This document shows, one piece after another, positions 6,764 to 15,234 of a stretch of DNA of 64,000 bases. Made by a program: the position numbers and the translations under genes. Source of the DNA: Bacteroidales bacterium 6E (lineage in GTDB: Bacteria; Bacteroidota; Bacteroidia; Bacteroidales; Prolixibacteraceae); the NCBI GenBank assembly GCA_001270045.2, contig DF970672.1:29306-93305 (forward strand), given 5' to 3'. The first letter of the stretch is position 1. Each line of letters begins with the position of its first letter. The notes under the pieces were generated by a model, which was not told the origin of the DNA, searched no databases, and was given only the letters and a program-made list of their open reading frames with translations.

Positions 6764-8161
6764 TTAGCAATATACATCATCTCTGCCTTCATCAACCCTG
6801 TTAACCAGCTTTTCTGCTCGCTGGCGGGCAATCCCGCTCATTCCGGCAATGGTTTCGGCAATTAGTTTATCTCCGACTTCGCGTGTCTGTTCTGTTGCAA
6901 AATTTCGAAGATATTCCCTGAAAGTGCTGAGTGCATTTGGATCGCAATGAAGTTTAATGTCTCCGGGTTTCGCCAGGTCCATAAAGTCCCTGCCAGTTCT
7001 GCCAAGTCGGTAACATGCTGTACAGAAGGAAGGAATATATCCCATGGAAGCGACATCGCGGATTACCTCATCCAATGACCTGTGGTCTCCCAAACTGAAT
7101 TGGCTTGCTTCATCCTCTTCAGTTTCATGGGTGTAACCGCCCGGGTTGGTGCGGCTTCCGGCCGAGATTTGGCTAACCCCCAATGCAAAAGTGTCACGTC
7201 GCATCTGTGCGGTTTCCCTTGTCGACATGATAATGCCTGTATAAGGTATCGCAAGACGAAGAATCGCCACAATCTTCCTGAATTCAATATCTGAAACGGC
7301 ATGAGGCGGGTGAGAGGCAATATCGCTTCCGGTTGCCGGTTCGAGCCGGGGAACACTAATGGTATGCGGGCCGACACCATAAACCTTTTCCAATTCCCTG
7401 ATATGTTGCATTAAAGCCAACATTTCAAACCGATAGTCAAACAACCCGAAAAGCACACCAATTCCCACATCGTCGATACCGGCTTCCATTGCTCTGTGGG
7501 GAGCAGTTATCCTGTAATCATAGTTTTTCTTTTTGCCCCCTATGTGCATCTTTGCGTAGGTCTCCCTGTGATATGTTTCCTGGAATATTTGGTAAGTGCC
7601 AATTTTTTCATTCTTCAGAAGCTTGAATTCATCAACATCAAGAGGAGCAATATTGACATTGACCCTTCTAATTTCACCATGCTCTGATTTGACGCTATAA
7701 ACGGTCTTTATTGCATTCAGTACATAAGAAAAGCCTTCTTTGGGGTAGCTTTCACCTGCCACCAAAAGAATTCTTTTATGTCCCTGCGAAATCAGGTTTT
7801 CCACCTCATGGGCGATTTCATGCTGGGTCAGTGACCTTCTGACTATGGATTTATTGGTGGCCCTGAATGCACAGTATAGGCACTCATTGGCACAAAGATT
7901 GGATATATATAAGGGTGCGAAAAGAACAAGCCTTTTGCCATAAATCGTATTTTTTACATAGTTGGCCTCTTCGAAAAGCTCAGCCAATAATTCAGGGTCA
8001 CTTATACCTGTCAGGGCAGCCACTTCCTCCAGGTTAAGCCCTTTCATTTCCCTGGCTTTTGCCAGAATTTCGCGAATACGGGGAGCTTCGACCCTCTTAT
8101 TGGCTTCAAGAATGGCAGAAATCTGCGATTCATGGATAAAGTTTTCGGTGTAGATACTCAT
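6764..8161 (-). CDS. hydG: HydG, tyrosine lyase of [FeFe]-hydrogenase maturation
   Basis: HydG is the radical SAM enzyme that splits tyrosine to give the CO and CN ligands of the H-cluster. The 465-residue protein shows the radical SAM motif C90-x3-C94-x2-C97 (CANECLYC) within a ThiH-like barrel. The C-terminal auxiliary cluster is C380-x2-C383-x22-C406, the exact spacing that distinguishes HydG from ThiH. Length is normal. It follows the TM1266-type gene by 11 bp on the same strand, so the two form an operon. It converges with the response regulator gene. Confidence 0.97.
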   Translation of the reverse strand: MSIYTENFIHESQISAILEANKRVEAPRIREILAKAREMKGLNLEEVAALTGISDPELLAELFEEANYVKNTIYGKRLVLFAPLYISNLCANECLYCAFRATNKSIVRRSLTQHEIAHEVENLISQGHKRILLVAGESYPKEGFSYVLNAIKTVYSVKSEHGEIRRVNVNIAPLDVDEFKLLKNEKIGTYQIFQETYHRETYAKMHIGGKKKNYDYRITAPHRAMEAGIDDVGIGVLFGLFDYRFEMLALMQHIRELEKVYGVGPHTISVPRLEPATGSDIASHPPHAVSDIEFRKIVAILRLAIPYTGIIMSTRETAQMRRDTFALGVSQISAGSRTNPGGYTHETEEDEASQFSLGDHRSLDEVIRDVASMGYIPSFCTACYRLGRTGRDFMDLAKPGDIKLHCDPNALSTFREYLRNFATEQTREVGDKLIAETIAGMSGIARQRAEKLVNRVDEGRDDVYC

Positions 8162-8172
8162 GATGTGGGTTG

Positions 8173-8430
8173 TTAAATTTTTGCGAGTCCTGATTTGACG
8201 CTAACTCCCGGGATATTACCCAATCTGCCTGAAAGTAAACCAAGTTCGTCTGTGGTGACATCCACAACGATTGTTATGACTGACACCTTTCCTTTGGCAT
8301 GGGGAATACCTGTTCGGGCAATGATATAATCTGAAAATTCATGTAAGATCTGATTCACTGCCTGAGCGGATTCCTCCTTCTTTTCGATGATGATGCCGAC
8401 AAAGCCCAAACGTCGGTTGTTTTCTTTCAT
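8173..8430 (-). CDS. TM1266 family iron-only hydrogenase system regulator (putative)
   Basis: An 85-residue ACT-like/ferredoxin-fold protein starting MKENNRRLGFVGI. The sequence carries the family pattern of an alternating beta-alpha-beta fold, an HAKGKVSVITIVVD strand, and a GLLSGRLGNIPGVSVKSG end. Family members are nearly always found with hydEFG and are called regulators, but their molecular role is not established. It precedes hydG by 11 bp. A TTG codon two residues upstream could extend the frame; the ATG is preferred. A TAATTTTG box ends three bases before this ATG, so this may be the first codon of a leaderless message. Confidence 0.88.
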   Translation of the reverse strand: MKENNRRLGFVGIIIEKKEESAQAVNQILHEFSDYIIARTGIPHAKGKVSVITIVVDVTTDELGLLSGRLGNIPGVSVKSGLAKI

Positions 8431-8433
8431 AAA

Positions 8434-8441
8434 CAAAATTA
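8434..8441 (-). promoter_or_regulatory. Candidate -7 promoter box (TAATTTTG) next to the TM1266-hydG start
   Basis: An exact TAnnTTTG match on the minus strand, three bases upstream of the ATG. A second match, TAACTTTG, lies further upstream at 8621-8628. No good -33 element was seen for either, so it is unclear which one is used. Confidence 0.35.
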
Positions 8442-8620
8442 AAGGTTCATTGAAGCAGCTTTAACCGGGAGTTTTGCCTGTGGGTAATACATGACTTCTG
8501 GTAGTTTTATTCCGGATGATGACTGTAAATCTTGTCATTTTTCCACAACCAGTATGTAGTATTTCAATAGGTAAGAATCTCCCTGTCTTCAGCCATTAAG
8601 CCTCTCTTCAGGATATGTTG

Positions 8621-8628
8621 CAAAGTTA
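8621..8628 (-). promoter_or_regulatory. Second candidate -7 box (TAACTTTG) for TM1266-hydG
   Basis: CAAAGTTA on the plus strand reads TAACTTTGCA on the minus strand, an exact consensus match. It partly overlaps the half-site ATGTTGCA at 8615-8622. Use of this promoter would give a leader of roughly 185 nt. Confidence 0.35.
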
Positions 8629-8657
8629 CTATTGAATCTAGGTATTTAATATGACAG

Positions 8658-8676
8658 ATGTTGTGTTATGCAACAT
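8658..8676. promoter_or_regulatory. Palindrome ATGTTG-N7-CAACAT, possible operator in the hyd intergenic region
   Basis: A perfect 6-bp inverted repeat with a 7-base spacer. Its centre lies about 66 bp before the hydE -7 box, a position that suits an activator. The right arm extended (TGCAACAT, 8669-8676) is also the reverse complement of ATGTTGCA at 8615-8622. No known regulator is assigned. Confidence 0.4.
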
Positions 8677-8728
8677 TCTAACAATAATCCAAGCAGAAAA
8701 AAGTCAGGATTCGAGCCCGAATATTTCA

Positions 8729-8736
8729 TAAATTTG
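8729..8736 (+). promoter_or_regulatory. Candidate -7 promoter box (TAAATTTG) for hydE
   Basis: An exact TAnnTTTG match 19 bases before the GTG start codon of hydE, giving a short leader. No convincing -33 element was found, which would fit dependence on an activator. Confidence 0.45.
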
Positions 8737-8755
8737 ACCCTGAAAAAATTCTAAC

Positions 8756-9820
8756 GTGGAGAGGTCAGAGATCATAAACCTTTTAGGTTCAACAGGCATT
8801 GAAAAGGAAAAACTTTTCAAACAGGCCAGGGAAATACGCGACCGTACGGTTGGCAATAAGGTTTATTTCAGGGGTTTGGTTGAGTTTTCAAATATTTGTG
8901 CCAAGAATTGTCTCTACTGCGGAATTCGGAAAGGAAACAGTAACGTGGTCAGGTATGACCTGAGCGATAATGAGATACTGGATGCTTGTCGTTTTGCCTG
9001 GGAGAATAAGTTTGCCTCTGTCGTACTGCAGTCGGGAGAACTGTCGTCTTCCAGTTTTGTCAAACGTATTGATCGTCTGCTTAAAGCCATAAAGACTTTT
9101 TCAGGGAATGAGTTGGGCATTACGCTCAGTTGCGGGGAACAAACCAGGGAGACCTACCGTCGTTGGTACGAAAGTGGTGCCCACCGTTATCTTCTCAGAA
9201 TAGAAGCAACAAATCGTAATTTGTATGAAAAAATTCATCCCGTAAACAAATTGCATTCATTTGAAAGGCGTTTGCAAGCCTTGCATTACCTCCGGGAAAC
9301 CGGATACCAGGTAGGGACAGGTGTTATGATTGGTTTGCCGTTTCAGACTTTGGATGACTTGGCTGGAGATCTTCTGTTCTTCAGGGAACTTGATATAGAT
9401 ATGTGTGGTATGGGGCCTTACATTGAGCATGAGGATACCCCATTATATGAGTGTCGGCATTTGTTGCAGACTCGAAAGGAAAGGTTCGATCTGGCTCTTA
9501 AAATGATTGCCGTGTTGAGAATATTAATGCCCGATATCAATATTGCCGCTGCGACTGCATTACAGGCAATTGATCCTGCCGGTCGGGAGAAAGCCGTGGC
9601 CATTGGCGCGAACGTGATAATGCCGAACCTGACTCCTATGGCACATCGGAAAGATTATTTGTTATACGAGGACAAGCCTTGTCTGGATGAAGATGCAGAG
9701 CTTTGTAAACAATGTCTGGAAGCCCGAATTCATTTGGCAGGTAGTGAAATTGGATATGGGGAATGGGGCGATTCAAAACATTTTGGATCACGCCATGCGA
9801 AGTCGTCCTCTGGTTCTTAA
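8756..9820 (+). CDS. hydE: HydE, radical SAM [FeFe]-hydrogenase maturase
   Basis: HydE is the radical SAM enzyme that works with HydG and HydF to build the 2Fe part of the H-cluster. In this 354-residue protein the motif C48-x3-C52-x2-C55 (CAKNCLYC) follows NKVYFRGLVEFSN, as in other HydE and BioB-like enzymes. The ISLSCGEQ-type segment and YLLRIEATN match the barrel strands lining the active site. Translation seems to start at GTG; no ATG in frame gives a full-length N-terminus. It is divergent from TM1266-hydG. Its last 33 bp overlap the 3' end of the convergent Gate-domain gene. Confidence 0.96.
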   Translation: MERSEIINLLGSTGIEKEKLFKQAREIRDRTVGNKVYFRGLVEFSNICAKNCLYCGIRKGNSNVVRYDLSDNEILDACRFAWENKFASVVLQSGELSSSSFVKRIDRLLKAIKTFSGNELGITLSCGEQTRETYRRWYESGAHRYLLRIEATNRNLYEKIHPVNKLHSFERRLQALHYLRETGYQVGTGVMIGLPFQTLDDLAGDLLFFRELDIDMCGMGPYIEHEDTPLYECRHLLQTRKERFDLALKMIAVLRILMPDINIAAATALQAIDPAGREKAVAIGANVIMPNLTPMAHRKDYLLYEDKPCLDEDAELCKQCLEARIHLAGSEIGYGEWGDSKHFGSRHAKSSSGS

Positions 9821-10813
9821 TGAGATTTCGAGCCTCCTTAACCAAACTGCCAATACGGCAATCATGAACCTTGGAAATATTAGCCAGGGTATACTAAAGC
9901 CTACTGCGGCAAAAAGGAGCGTATCCTCAAATTGAGAATGGGATATGGCAATGTGGTGATTTAACAGATCAGCGTCATTGCTTGAAAGTTTTCCTTCAAC
10001 TGACTGTCCGATCATTACAGCCCCACCATACGACAATCCCAAAGTATATGCCACCAACCAAAGGAAACCTGTGTTTCTTGGCAATCCCATGATTTTAAGT
10101 AATGGATGGAAAGGCCTGACCAGCCATTTGAGAATGCCAAATTCCTGTAATAATCTTTGAAGGATCAAAAGAAGGTTGACGAGAACGACAATTTTTATTG
10201 ATGTTATGGTAATTGACTTCAGCCAGGATAAAAAATCAGGGAGGAATCCCTCCCTCATGATCGATGCACCTGCCTTGATTGTACCTTCCATTTCCGGCAG
10301 GATCTGGTTGAGGATCCATGCCGCCAGGAAACTGGCAAATACCCTAAGGAAAACCATCCGTATGGCAGATGATCCAGTCTTCTTTTGAATTCCTGATTCA
10401 ACAATAAGTGCGTGTGCAATCAGGCACATGTTTGCAAGAATGATACCCTCCCTGACAGGCATATCGAGGGTTGCCATAACGGCAATAACTGAATAAATGT
10501 TTGTGAAGAAACTTGTTATGAGGATAACAGACGCATTCCCCGATAATCCAAACAATGCAAAAAGAGGTTCCGTAATTAGAGCAATCCATTCGAGAATCCC
10601 GATATAATCCAGAAGGAAAACACCAAATGCAATCGGTATGGTAAGTTTTAAAAGCCAAATGGCTGTTTTCATTCCCTGCGGTAACGATTGCTTTACCGCA
10701 TTCAGAATTGTCGATCTTATTTTTGTGGTCACCAGGAGAATCTTTTGAATTAAGAACCCAGAAATATTGATCGCAAATTTTGCAAATAAATTGGATTCGC
10801 ATTCGACTTGCAT
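9788..10813 (-). CDS. Nucleoside recognition (Gate) domain membrane protein
   Basis: A polytopic inner-membrane protein of up to 341 residues with about eight hydrophobic segments. Two halves resemble each other in the way of the Gate domain seen in SpmA/SpmB, FeoB and nucleoside transporters. Segments such as GNASVILITSFFTNIYSVIAV and the GLPRNTGFLWL region are typical. The substrate cannot be told. The first 47 residues up to MKTAIWLL may not belong to the protein, since the next Met gives a cleaner membrane start. The 3' end overlaps hydE by 33 bp in convergent orientation. A link to hydrogenase maturation, for example iron supply, is speculation based on position. Confidence 0.75.
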   Translation of the reverse strand: MQVECESNLFAKFAINISGFLIQKILLVTTKIRSTILNAVKQSLPQGMKTAIWLLKLTIPIAFGVFLLDYIGILEWIALITEPLFALFGLSGNASVILITSFFTNIYSVIAVMATLDMPVREGIILANMCLIAHALIVESGIQKKTGSSAIRMVFLRVFASFLAAWILNQILPEMEGTIKAGASIMREGFLPDFLSWLKSITITSIKIVVLVNLLLILQRLLQEFGILKWLVRPFHPLLKIMGLPRNTGFLWLVAYTLGLSYGGAVMIGQSVEGKLSSNDADLLNHHIAISHSQFEDTLLFAAVGFSIPWLIFPRFMIAVLAVWLRRLEISLRTRGRLRMA

Positions 10814-11093
10814 ATGGGAAACTTTTTCTTCTGGCCTAAATCAATGAAAACATTTATTTCTGTGTATTGTTAAAGTATCCAGGTATGAACTGGTCTGAAA
10901 TGGTTTGCTCATACGATGCCTTTACAAAACCAAAAAGCATGTGAGTTCCAATACTTGTCAATAAGTTGAAATTTGTTTGCAACACATTAACCCCTACCAT
11001 ACCTTGTACTGTGAAGTTTAAACAAATATTAGGATGATTCCGGAAGAAATGGTCTCAGCCTATGAATTTTAAATCTTTTAAGTATAACTCTTT
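10814..11093. other. Divergent intergenic region upstream of the TonB receptor
   Basis: This 280-bp AT-rich gap lies between two divergent starts. I looked for a cobalamin riboswitch and found no recognisable core, and no clear TAnnTTTG box. A weak candidate is TACCTTGT near 11000. Nothing else can be supported. Confidence 0.3.
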
Positions 11094-13418
11094 ATGTGTA
11101 AAATATTCAGGACATTGCTTTTTGGCATTTTCATTAATTCGTCATTGATTGTTGTGGCCCAGGATATCGTAATTGTCGGCCATGTGGTTTCAGAAGGTGA
11201 GCATATACCTTTTGCCAGTGTTTTTCTGGAAGGAACTCAGAGGGGAACAACGACAGATGTTACTGGTCATTACATGATGGTTGATGTTCCGGCCGGAGAA
11301 TATAATCTTGTAGCCCGGGCAATTGGGTTCAAGCAGAAGAAAGAAAAGATTTTGCTTTCACCGGGTGTTACATTGGAAATCAAGTTTGATCTGGAGAGGG
11401 AAGTTCTAAGCGTGGATGAGGTCGTTGTTACCGGTACAAAGACTTTTAAACGTCGAACCGAAAGTGCAGTTGTGGTAAACGTTATGGATGCCAGATCTAT
11501 ACGTTCGGTCGCTGCCAATACGGTGTCAGATATCCTGAATTTTCAACCCGGTCTTCGAATGGAGGTTGATTGTCAAACCTGTAATTATTCCCAGTTAAGA
11601 ATGAATGGTTTAGGAGGTGCCTATAGTCAGATCTTGATAAACAGCCGGCCGGTTTTAAGCCCTTTGACGGGTCTTTACGGTTTAGAACAGCTTCCCTCCC
11701 AGATGGTTGAGAGAATCGAGGTCGTGCGTGGAGGTGCATCTGCTCTTTATGGGTCGAGTGCCATCGGTGGAACAGTCAATATTATAACGAAAATTCCTGA
11801 TAGAAGTGCTTACGAGATCAGCACAACGGGATCGGCAATTAACGGAGGCGCCGCTGACTATAACCTGAATGGAACCCTGACTGTCTTGTCGCAGAAAAGA
11901 AATTCAGGAATGTCTTTGTATACTTCACACAGGAACCGCGAGGCTTATGACCATAACGGTGATGGTTATTCAGAACTTCCCAAACTTGGCAATAATTCTT
12001 TTGGCTTTAATTCATTCTTCAAGTTTAGGGAGAACCATAAATTGGAATTGAGCTTCTCGAGTATGCATGAATACCGAAGGGGTGGGGATGCCATAGATAA
12101 GCCGGCATTTCTGGCCAGTCAATCAGAGGAGAGGACTCACGAGATTCTGATGGGTGGACTCGATTATGAAATACTGACCAACGATAATCAGGATTCCTGG
12201 ATTTTTTATATGGCAGGTCAGCTGACAAATCGAGATCATTTTACCGGGATATCTCCTGATGATGATAATGAACTGATTTCTTATAGGTCAGATCCACCCT
12301 ATGGCGATTCACGAAATACCACATTTCAGGTTGGAAACCAGTACAATCACCGTATAATCAATTTTTTAAAGGGAGTTAATGTAATTACAATGGGTGCCGA
12401 AATGAATTTTGACAATGTTCATGATCAAATCGAAGCCTATGATTATCTGATTGATCAACAAACACGTAATCTTGGGGTGTTTATCCAAAGTGATTGGGCA
12501 ATTGACCGGAATTGGACTCTATTGACTGGGGTCAGGGGTGATTACCACAATTTTGTGGATCGTTTATTACTCAATCCCAGAGTATCTCTTCTTCTTCGCC
12601 CTGATGCCAGATCACAGATTAGAATTGGCTGGAGCACAGGATTCAGGGCACCTCAGGCATTTGATGCTGACATGCATTTGGCTTTTGCAGGAGGAGGTAT
12701 CCAACAGGTTCGATTGAGTCAGGACTTAAAGGAAGAAAAATCCCAGAGTATCAGTGGGTCTTGGAATTACGATCATGCAACCGAAAATTTCATTTGGGGA
12801 TTTACATTGGAAGGATTTTCGACCCGATTGAAAAATGCATTTATTCTTGAAGAGATTTCTTTCGACGATCAAGGGAGATCCATCATGGAAAAGCGTAATG
12901 GGGAGGTCAGTAATGTGCAAGGGGGGACTTTTGAGGTACGTTGGAATTATCGTCAGAAGATCCAGGTAGAATCGGGATTCACAATGCAGAAGAGTACTTA
13001 CGGTGAACCCGTAAAATGGTCAGAACAGCTCGCTGGTGAAAAGGATTATCTTAGGACACCCGAATCATATGGCTATTTTACTTTTCAGTTGATGCCTTCG
13101 GGCCCATTTGAGGCTTCCTTAACTGGAGTTTATACAGGATCTATGAAGATTCCGCATTATGGCTTGCCGGGAGACCCAGGCACTCCGGAGAATGATGTGC
13201 TTTTCAATACCCCTTCAAGCTGGGATTTAGGAACAAAAATCTCATACCGGATAAACATTCCAAGAATAGATTCCGGGATTGAATTTTTCGGTGGAGTATC
13301 CAATTTATTAAATGATTACCAAAATGATTTTGACAAGGGCAAAAACCGTGACAGTAATTACGTGTATGGACCCGCAAAACCACGTACATTGTATTTTGGT
13401 TTAAGGATCTATAATTAA
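11094..13418 (+). CDS. TonB-dependent outer-membrane receptor with CarboxypepD_reg-like domain
   Basis: A 774-residue outer-membrane transporter driven by TonB. Order: signal peptide (1-22, ending VVAQ), a carboxypeptidase-regulatory-like beta-sandwich (about 25-108, with GEHIPFASVFLEGT and GEYNLVARAIGF), a plug domain (about 118-225), and a C-terminal beta-barrel ending in an aromatic-rich strand (LYFGLRIYN). The plug has DCQTCNYSQLRMNG and SALYGSSAIGGTVNI, a form common in Bacteroidota receptors for vitamins or metal chelates. There is no SusD partner, which argues against a polysaccharide importer. The neighbouring Hyd genes and Gate protein suggest iron or cofactor uptake, but the substrate is not readable. 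Confidence 0.92.
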   Translation: MCKIFRTLLFGIFINSSLIVVAQDIVIVGHVVSEGEHIPFASVFLEGTQRGTTTDVTGHYMMVDVPAGEYNLVARAIGFKQKKEKILLSPGVTLEIKFDLEREVLSVDEVVVTGTKTFKRRTESAVVVNVMDARSIRSVAANTVSDILNFQPGLRMEVDCQTCNYSQLRMNGLGGAYSQILINSRPVLSPLTGLYGLEQLPSQMVERIEVVRGGASALYGSSAIGGTVNIITKIPDRSAYEISTTGSAINGGAADYNLNGTLTVLSQKRNSGMSLYTSHRNREAYDHNGDGYSELPKLGNNSFGFNSFFKFRENHKLELSFSSMHEYRRGGDAIDKPAFLASQSEERTHEILMGGLDYEILTNDNQDSWIFYMAGQLTNRDHFTGISPDDDNELISYRSDPPYGDSRNTTFQVGNQYNHRIINFLKGVNVITMGAEMNFDNVHDQIEAYDYLIDQQTRNLGVFIQSDWAIDRNWTLLTGVRGDYHNFVDRLLLNPRVSLLLRPDARSQIRIGWSTGFRAPQAFDADMHLAFAGGGIQQVRLSQDLKEEKSQSISGSWNYDHATENFIWGFTLEGFSTRLKNAFILEEISFDDQGRSIMEKRNGEVSNVQGGTFEVRWNYRQKIQVESGFTMQKSTYGEPVKWSEQLAGEKDYLRTPESYGYFTFQLMPSGPFEASLTGVYTGSMKIPHYGLPGDPGTPENDVLFNTPSSWDLGTKISYRINIPRIDSGIEFFGGVSNLLNDYQNDFDKGKNRDSNYVYGPAKPRTLYFGLRIYN

Positions 13419-13439
13419 ATAAGTTAATTATTATAATTT

Positions 13440-13460
13440 CTCAGTTGGCAAACCAACGAG
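13440..13460. terminator. Weak bidirectional hairpin between convergent genes
   Basis: CTC-a-GTTGG-CAAA-CCAAC-GAG forms an 8-bp stem with one bulged A in the 62-bp space between the TonB receptor and the thioredoxin-like gene. There is no T tract after it on either strand, so its strength is uncertain. Confidence 0.35.
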
Positions 13461-13480
13461 ACGTAATGTGAATTTTTATA

Positions 13481-14059
13481 TCAAATTAGGTCGCAAGCGT
13501 CAGCAGGCATCCAATGCTTATGCTGGCCTTCCCATTTGATGTTGCAGCCGATGGGATTGGTTTTTGGGATACTTACATCTTTCCCCATAGTAACTTCTTC
13601 CAAAACCCTGTCCAAATCATTAACTGTCATTTTCGCGGGATCTCTTGGACTGTCAATACCACGACCCGTATACATCAGGTTTCTTTGCTGGTCAAAGACA
13701 TAAAAATGTGGTGTCCTGAGTGCTCCATATGCCAAGGCGGTCTGCTGTGACTCATCATGAAGGTATAGCCAGGGGAATTTATGAGTTTTCATTCGTTCAA
13801 CCATATGCGGAAAATCATCTTCAGCATAAGTATTTGAACTGTTGGAATTGATTCCTACAAACCGTACGCCTCTTGGTGCAAACTTCTCGGCTGTCTGGCG
13901 CGTAATTTCATCGCTTGCAATTACATACGGACAATGGTTGCATGTAAAAAAGACCACCAGGAAAGGATCATTTAATTCCTCGAGACGATAGGTATTTCCG
14001 TCAGTTGCCGGTAAGCTGAAAGAGGGTGCCTTTTGCCCAATATCTAAAGTAAATGCCAT
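13481..14059 (-). CDS. Thioredoxin family (redoxin) protein with CNHCPY active site
   Basis: A 192-residue redoxin/AhpC-TSA-like protein. A thioredoxin fold begins near residue 8 ([12 protein letters not shown]), with the strand [13 protein letters not shown] carrying the CxxC pair of the active site. TPHFYVFD supplies the conserved cis-Pro region. A cysteine-bearing C-terminal tail ([11 protein letters not shown] and PADACDLI) is typical of a small cytoplasmic family annotated simply as thioredoxin family protein. No signal peptide is seen. It may reduce peroxides or act as a general thiol reductase; the partner is unknown. It stands alone, convergent with the receptor gene. Confidence 0.88.
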   Translation of the reverse strand: MAFTLDIGQKAPSFSLPATDGNTYRLEELNDPFLVVFFTCNHCPYVIASDEITRQTAEKFAPRGVRFVGINSNSSNTYAEDDFPHMVERMKTHKFPWLYLHDESQQTALAYGALRTPHFYVFDQQRNLMYTGRGIDSPRDPAKMTVNDLDRVLEEVTMGKDVSIPKTNPIGCNIKWEGQHKHWMPADACDLI

Positions 14060-14159
14060 AACAATTTCAATTTGTTTTCATTATAAGTCGACCGGGAAGG
14101 AAATTGTTCAATATAGGCTGTATCTTTATTTTATTGACGAGAGAAATAGCCAACTTGGT

Positions 14160-15176
14160 TTAACGTTCTTCAATGCTGCCATCAGCATAACGGGCAAATC
14201 TTCCTGCATCTCTGTGATGGATTTGGTCTGTCCGCTCCCAGGGCCAACCCCCGAATTGAGTTTTGCGAAAATCGTTAAAGGCCTGGTGGATTTCAGATTG
14301 GGAATTCATGACAAATGGTCCGTATTGAACAACCGGCTCTGCTATTGGAATGCCTTGTAGTAACAGAAATTGTGCAGGAGACGTTCCATTCTCTACAATG
14401 ACTTCAATATCCGGAAGTAGTTCAATTGCACTGTATGGACCAATCTCAAGACCGGCAATCTTTAATTCGTGTCCCTCGAAATAATAAAGAGTACGCCTAA
14501 CCTCCGGGGATGCAGTTGGGATTGACCATTTTGCGCCAGGTTCCATTTTGACCGTCCATATGGCAACTTCATTTTTAGGATCAGATGCCCAAGAGTCAGG
14601 AGCTGGTGATGGGGCGGCCACACTGCCAACTTCTCCGGCAAAGACATTTATTTCGGTGGCATTTCCTTGTAAATCCCGATAACTGAATACAGGGATATTC
14701 TCGGCCCATAGCATTTTGAAATGTGGATTAACAAATTTCCTGGCCCGTGGAAGGTTTAGCCATACCTGGAAAAGCTCAAGCGGATTATCCCCTTCCCGAT
14801 TGAGTAATGGAAACATCTCACTGTGTTGTAATCCTGATCCTGCAGTCATCCATTGGACATCACCATTGCCGTAGCGTCCTGCAGCCCCGTGGGAGTCAGA
14901 ATGATCGACAAATCCATTCCTGACTACTGTAACAGTTTCAAATCCCCGATGCGGATGAGAAGGAAATCCGGGAACGGTATGTCCGTGGTACATCCTCCAT
15001 CCATCTTTCAAGGTGAAATCTTGTCCAAGATTTCTTCCTTTCAGCGATGCCACTGGTCCCATTACTTCGTTACCTTTTGGGTATTGGTCTTTGTGGTGTA
15101 CACAAAACAGGAAAGGATCATGAACGGGCCACATAAAGCCCAACGGTTGAATATTCAAAATGGCTTTATTGTACAT
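14160..15176 (-). CDS. Pirin family bicupin protein
   Basis: A 338-residue bicupin. The N-terminal pirin cupin (about 40-150) contains HPHRGFETVTVV and the QHSEMFP segment, which supply the metal-binding His and Glu residues. The second cupin covers about 190-310. Pirins are iron-binding proteins; some have quercetin dioxygenase activity and others modulate transcription or central metabolism, so the physiological role is open. Length is slightly above the usual 230-300 because of an N-terminal stretch (MYNKAILNIQPLGFMWPVHD). The gene seems to be monocistronic. Confidence 0.88.
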   Translation of the reverse strand: MYNKAILNIQPLGFMWPVHDPFLFCVHHKDQYPKGNEVMGPVASLKGRNLGQDFTLKDGWRMYHGHTVPGFPSHPHRGFETVTVVRNGFVDHSDSHGAAGRYGNGDVQWMTAGSGLQHSEMFPLLNREGDNPLELFQVWLNLPRARKFVNPHFKMLWAENIPVFSYRDLQGNATEINVFAGEVGSVAAPSPAPDSWASDPKNEVAIWTVKMEPGAKWSIPTASPEVRRTLYYFEGHELKIAGLEIGPYSAIELLPDIEVIVENGTSPAQFLLLQGIPIAEPVVQYGPFVMNSQSEIHQAFNDFRKTQFGGWPWERTDQIHHRDAGRFARYADGSIEER

Positions 15177-15234
15177 GTTATTCGTTTTGAGGTGGTTAAT
15201 AAATTAATTGGCTATATTTTGAATTTTTGAGGTT

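Larger units (their letters stand above)
8442..8755. other. Divergent control region between TM1266-hydG and hydE
   Basis: This gap of about 315 bp separates the two halves of the maturation gene set and has no plausible ORF. It holds a minus-strand TAACTTTG box (8621-8628), a plus-strand TAAATTTG box (8729-8736), and an inverted repeat ATGTTG-N7-CAACAT (8658-8676). A further half-site ATGTTGCA lies at 8615-8622. It is the most likely place for oxygen- or redox-responsive control of the hyd genes (inference). Confidence 0.5.

Noticed and set aside
10398..10802. A 134-codon frame on the same strand within the Gate-domain gene
   Set aside because: It lies in another frame of a hydrophobic coding region and has no domain pattern.
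10814..11093. Cobalamin or other riboswitch upstream of the TonB receptor gene
   Set aside because: No recognisable conserved core or strong hairpin series was found in these 280 bp.
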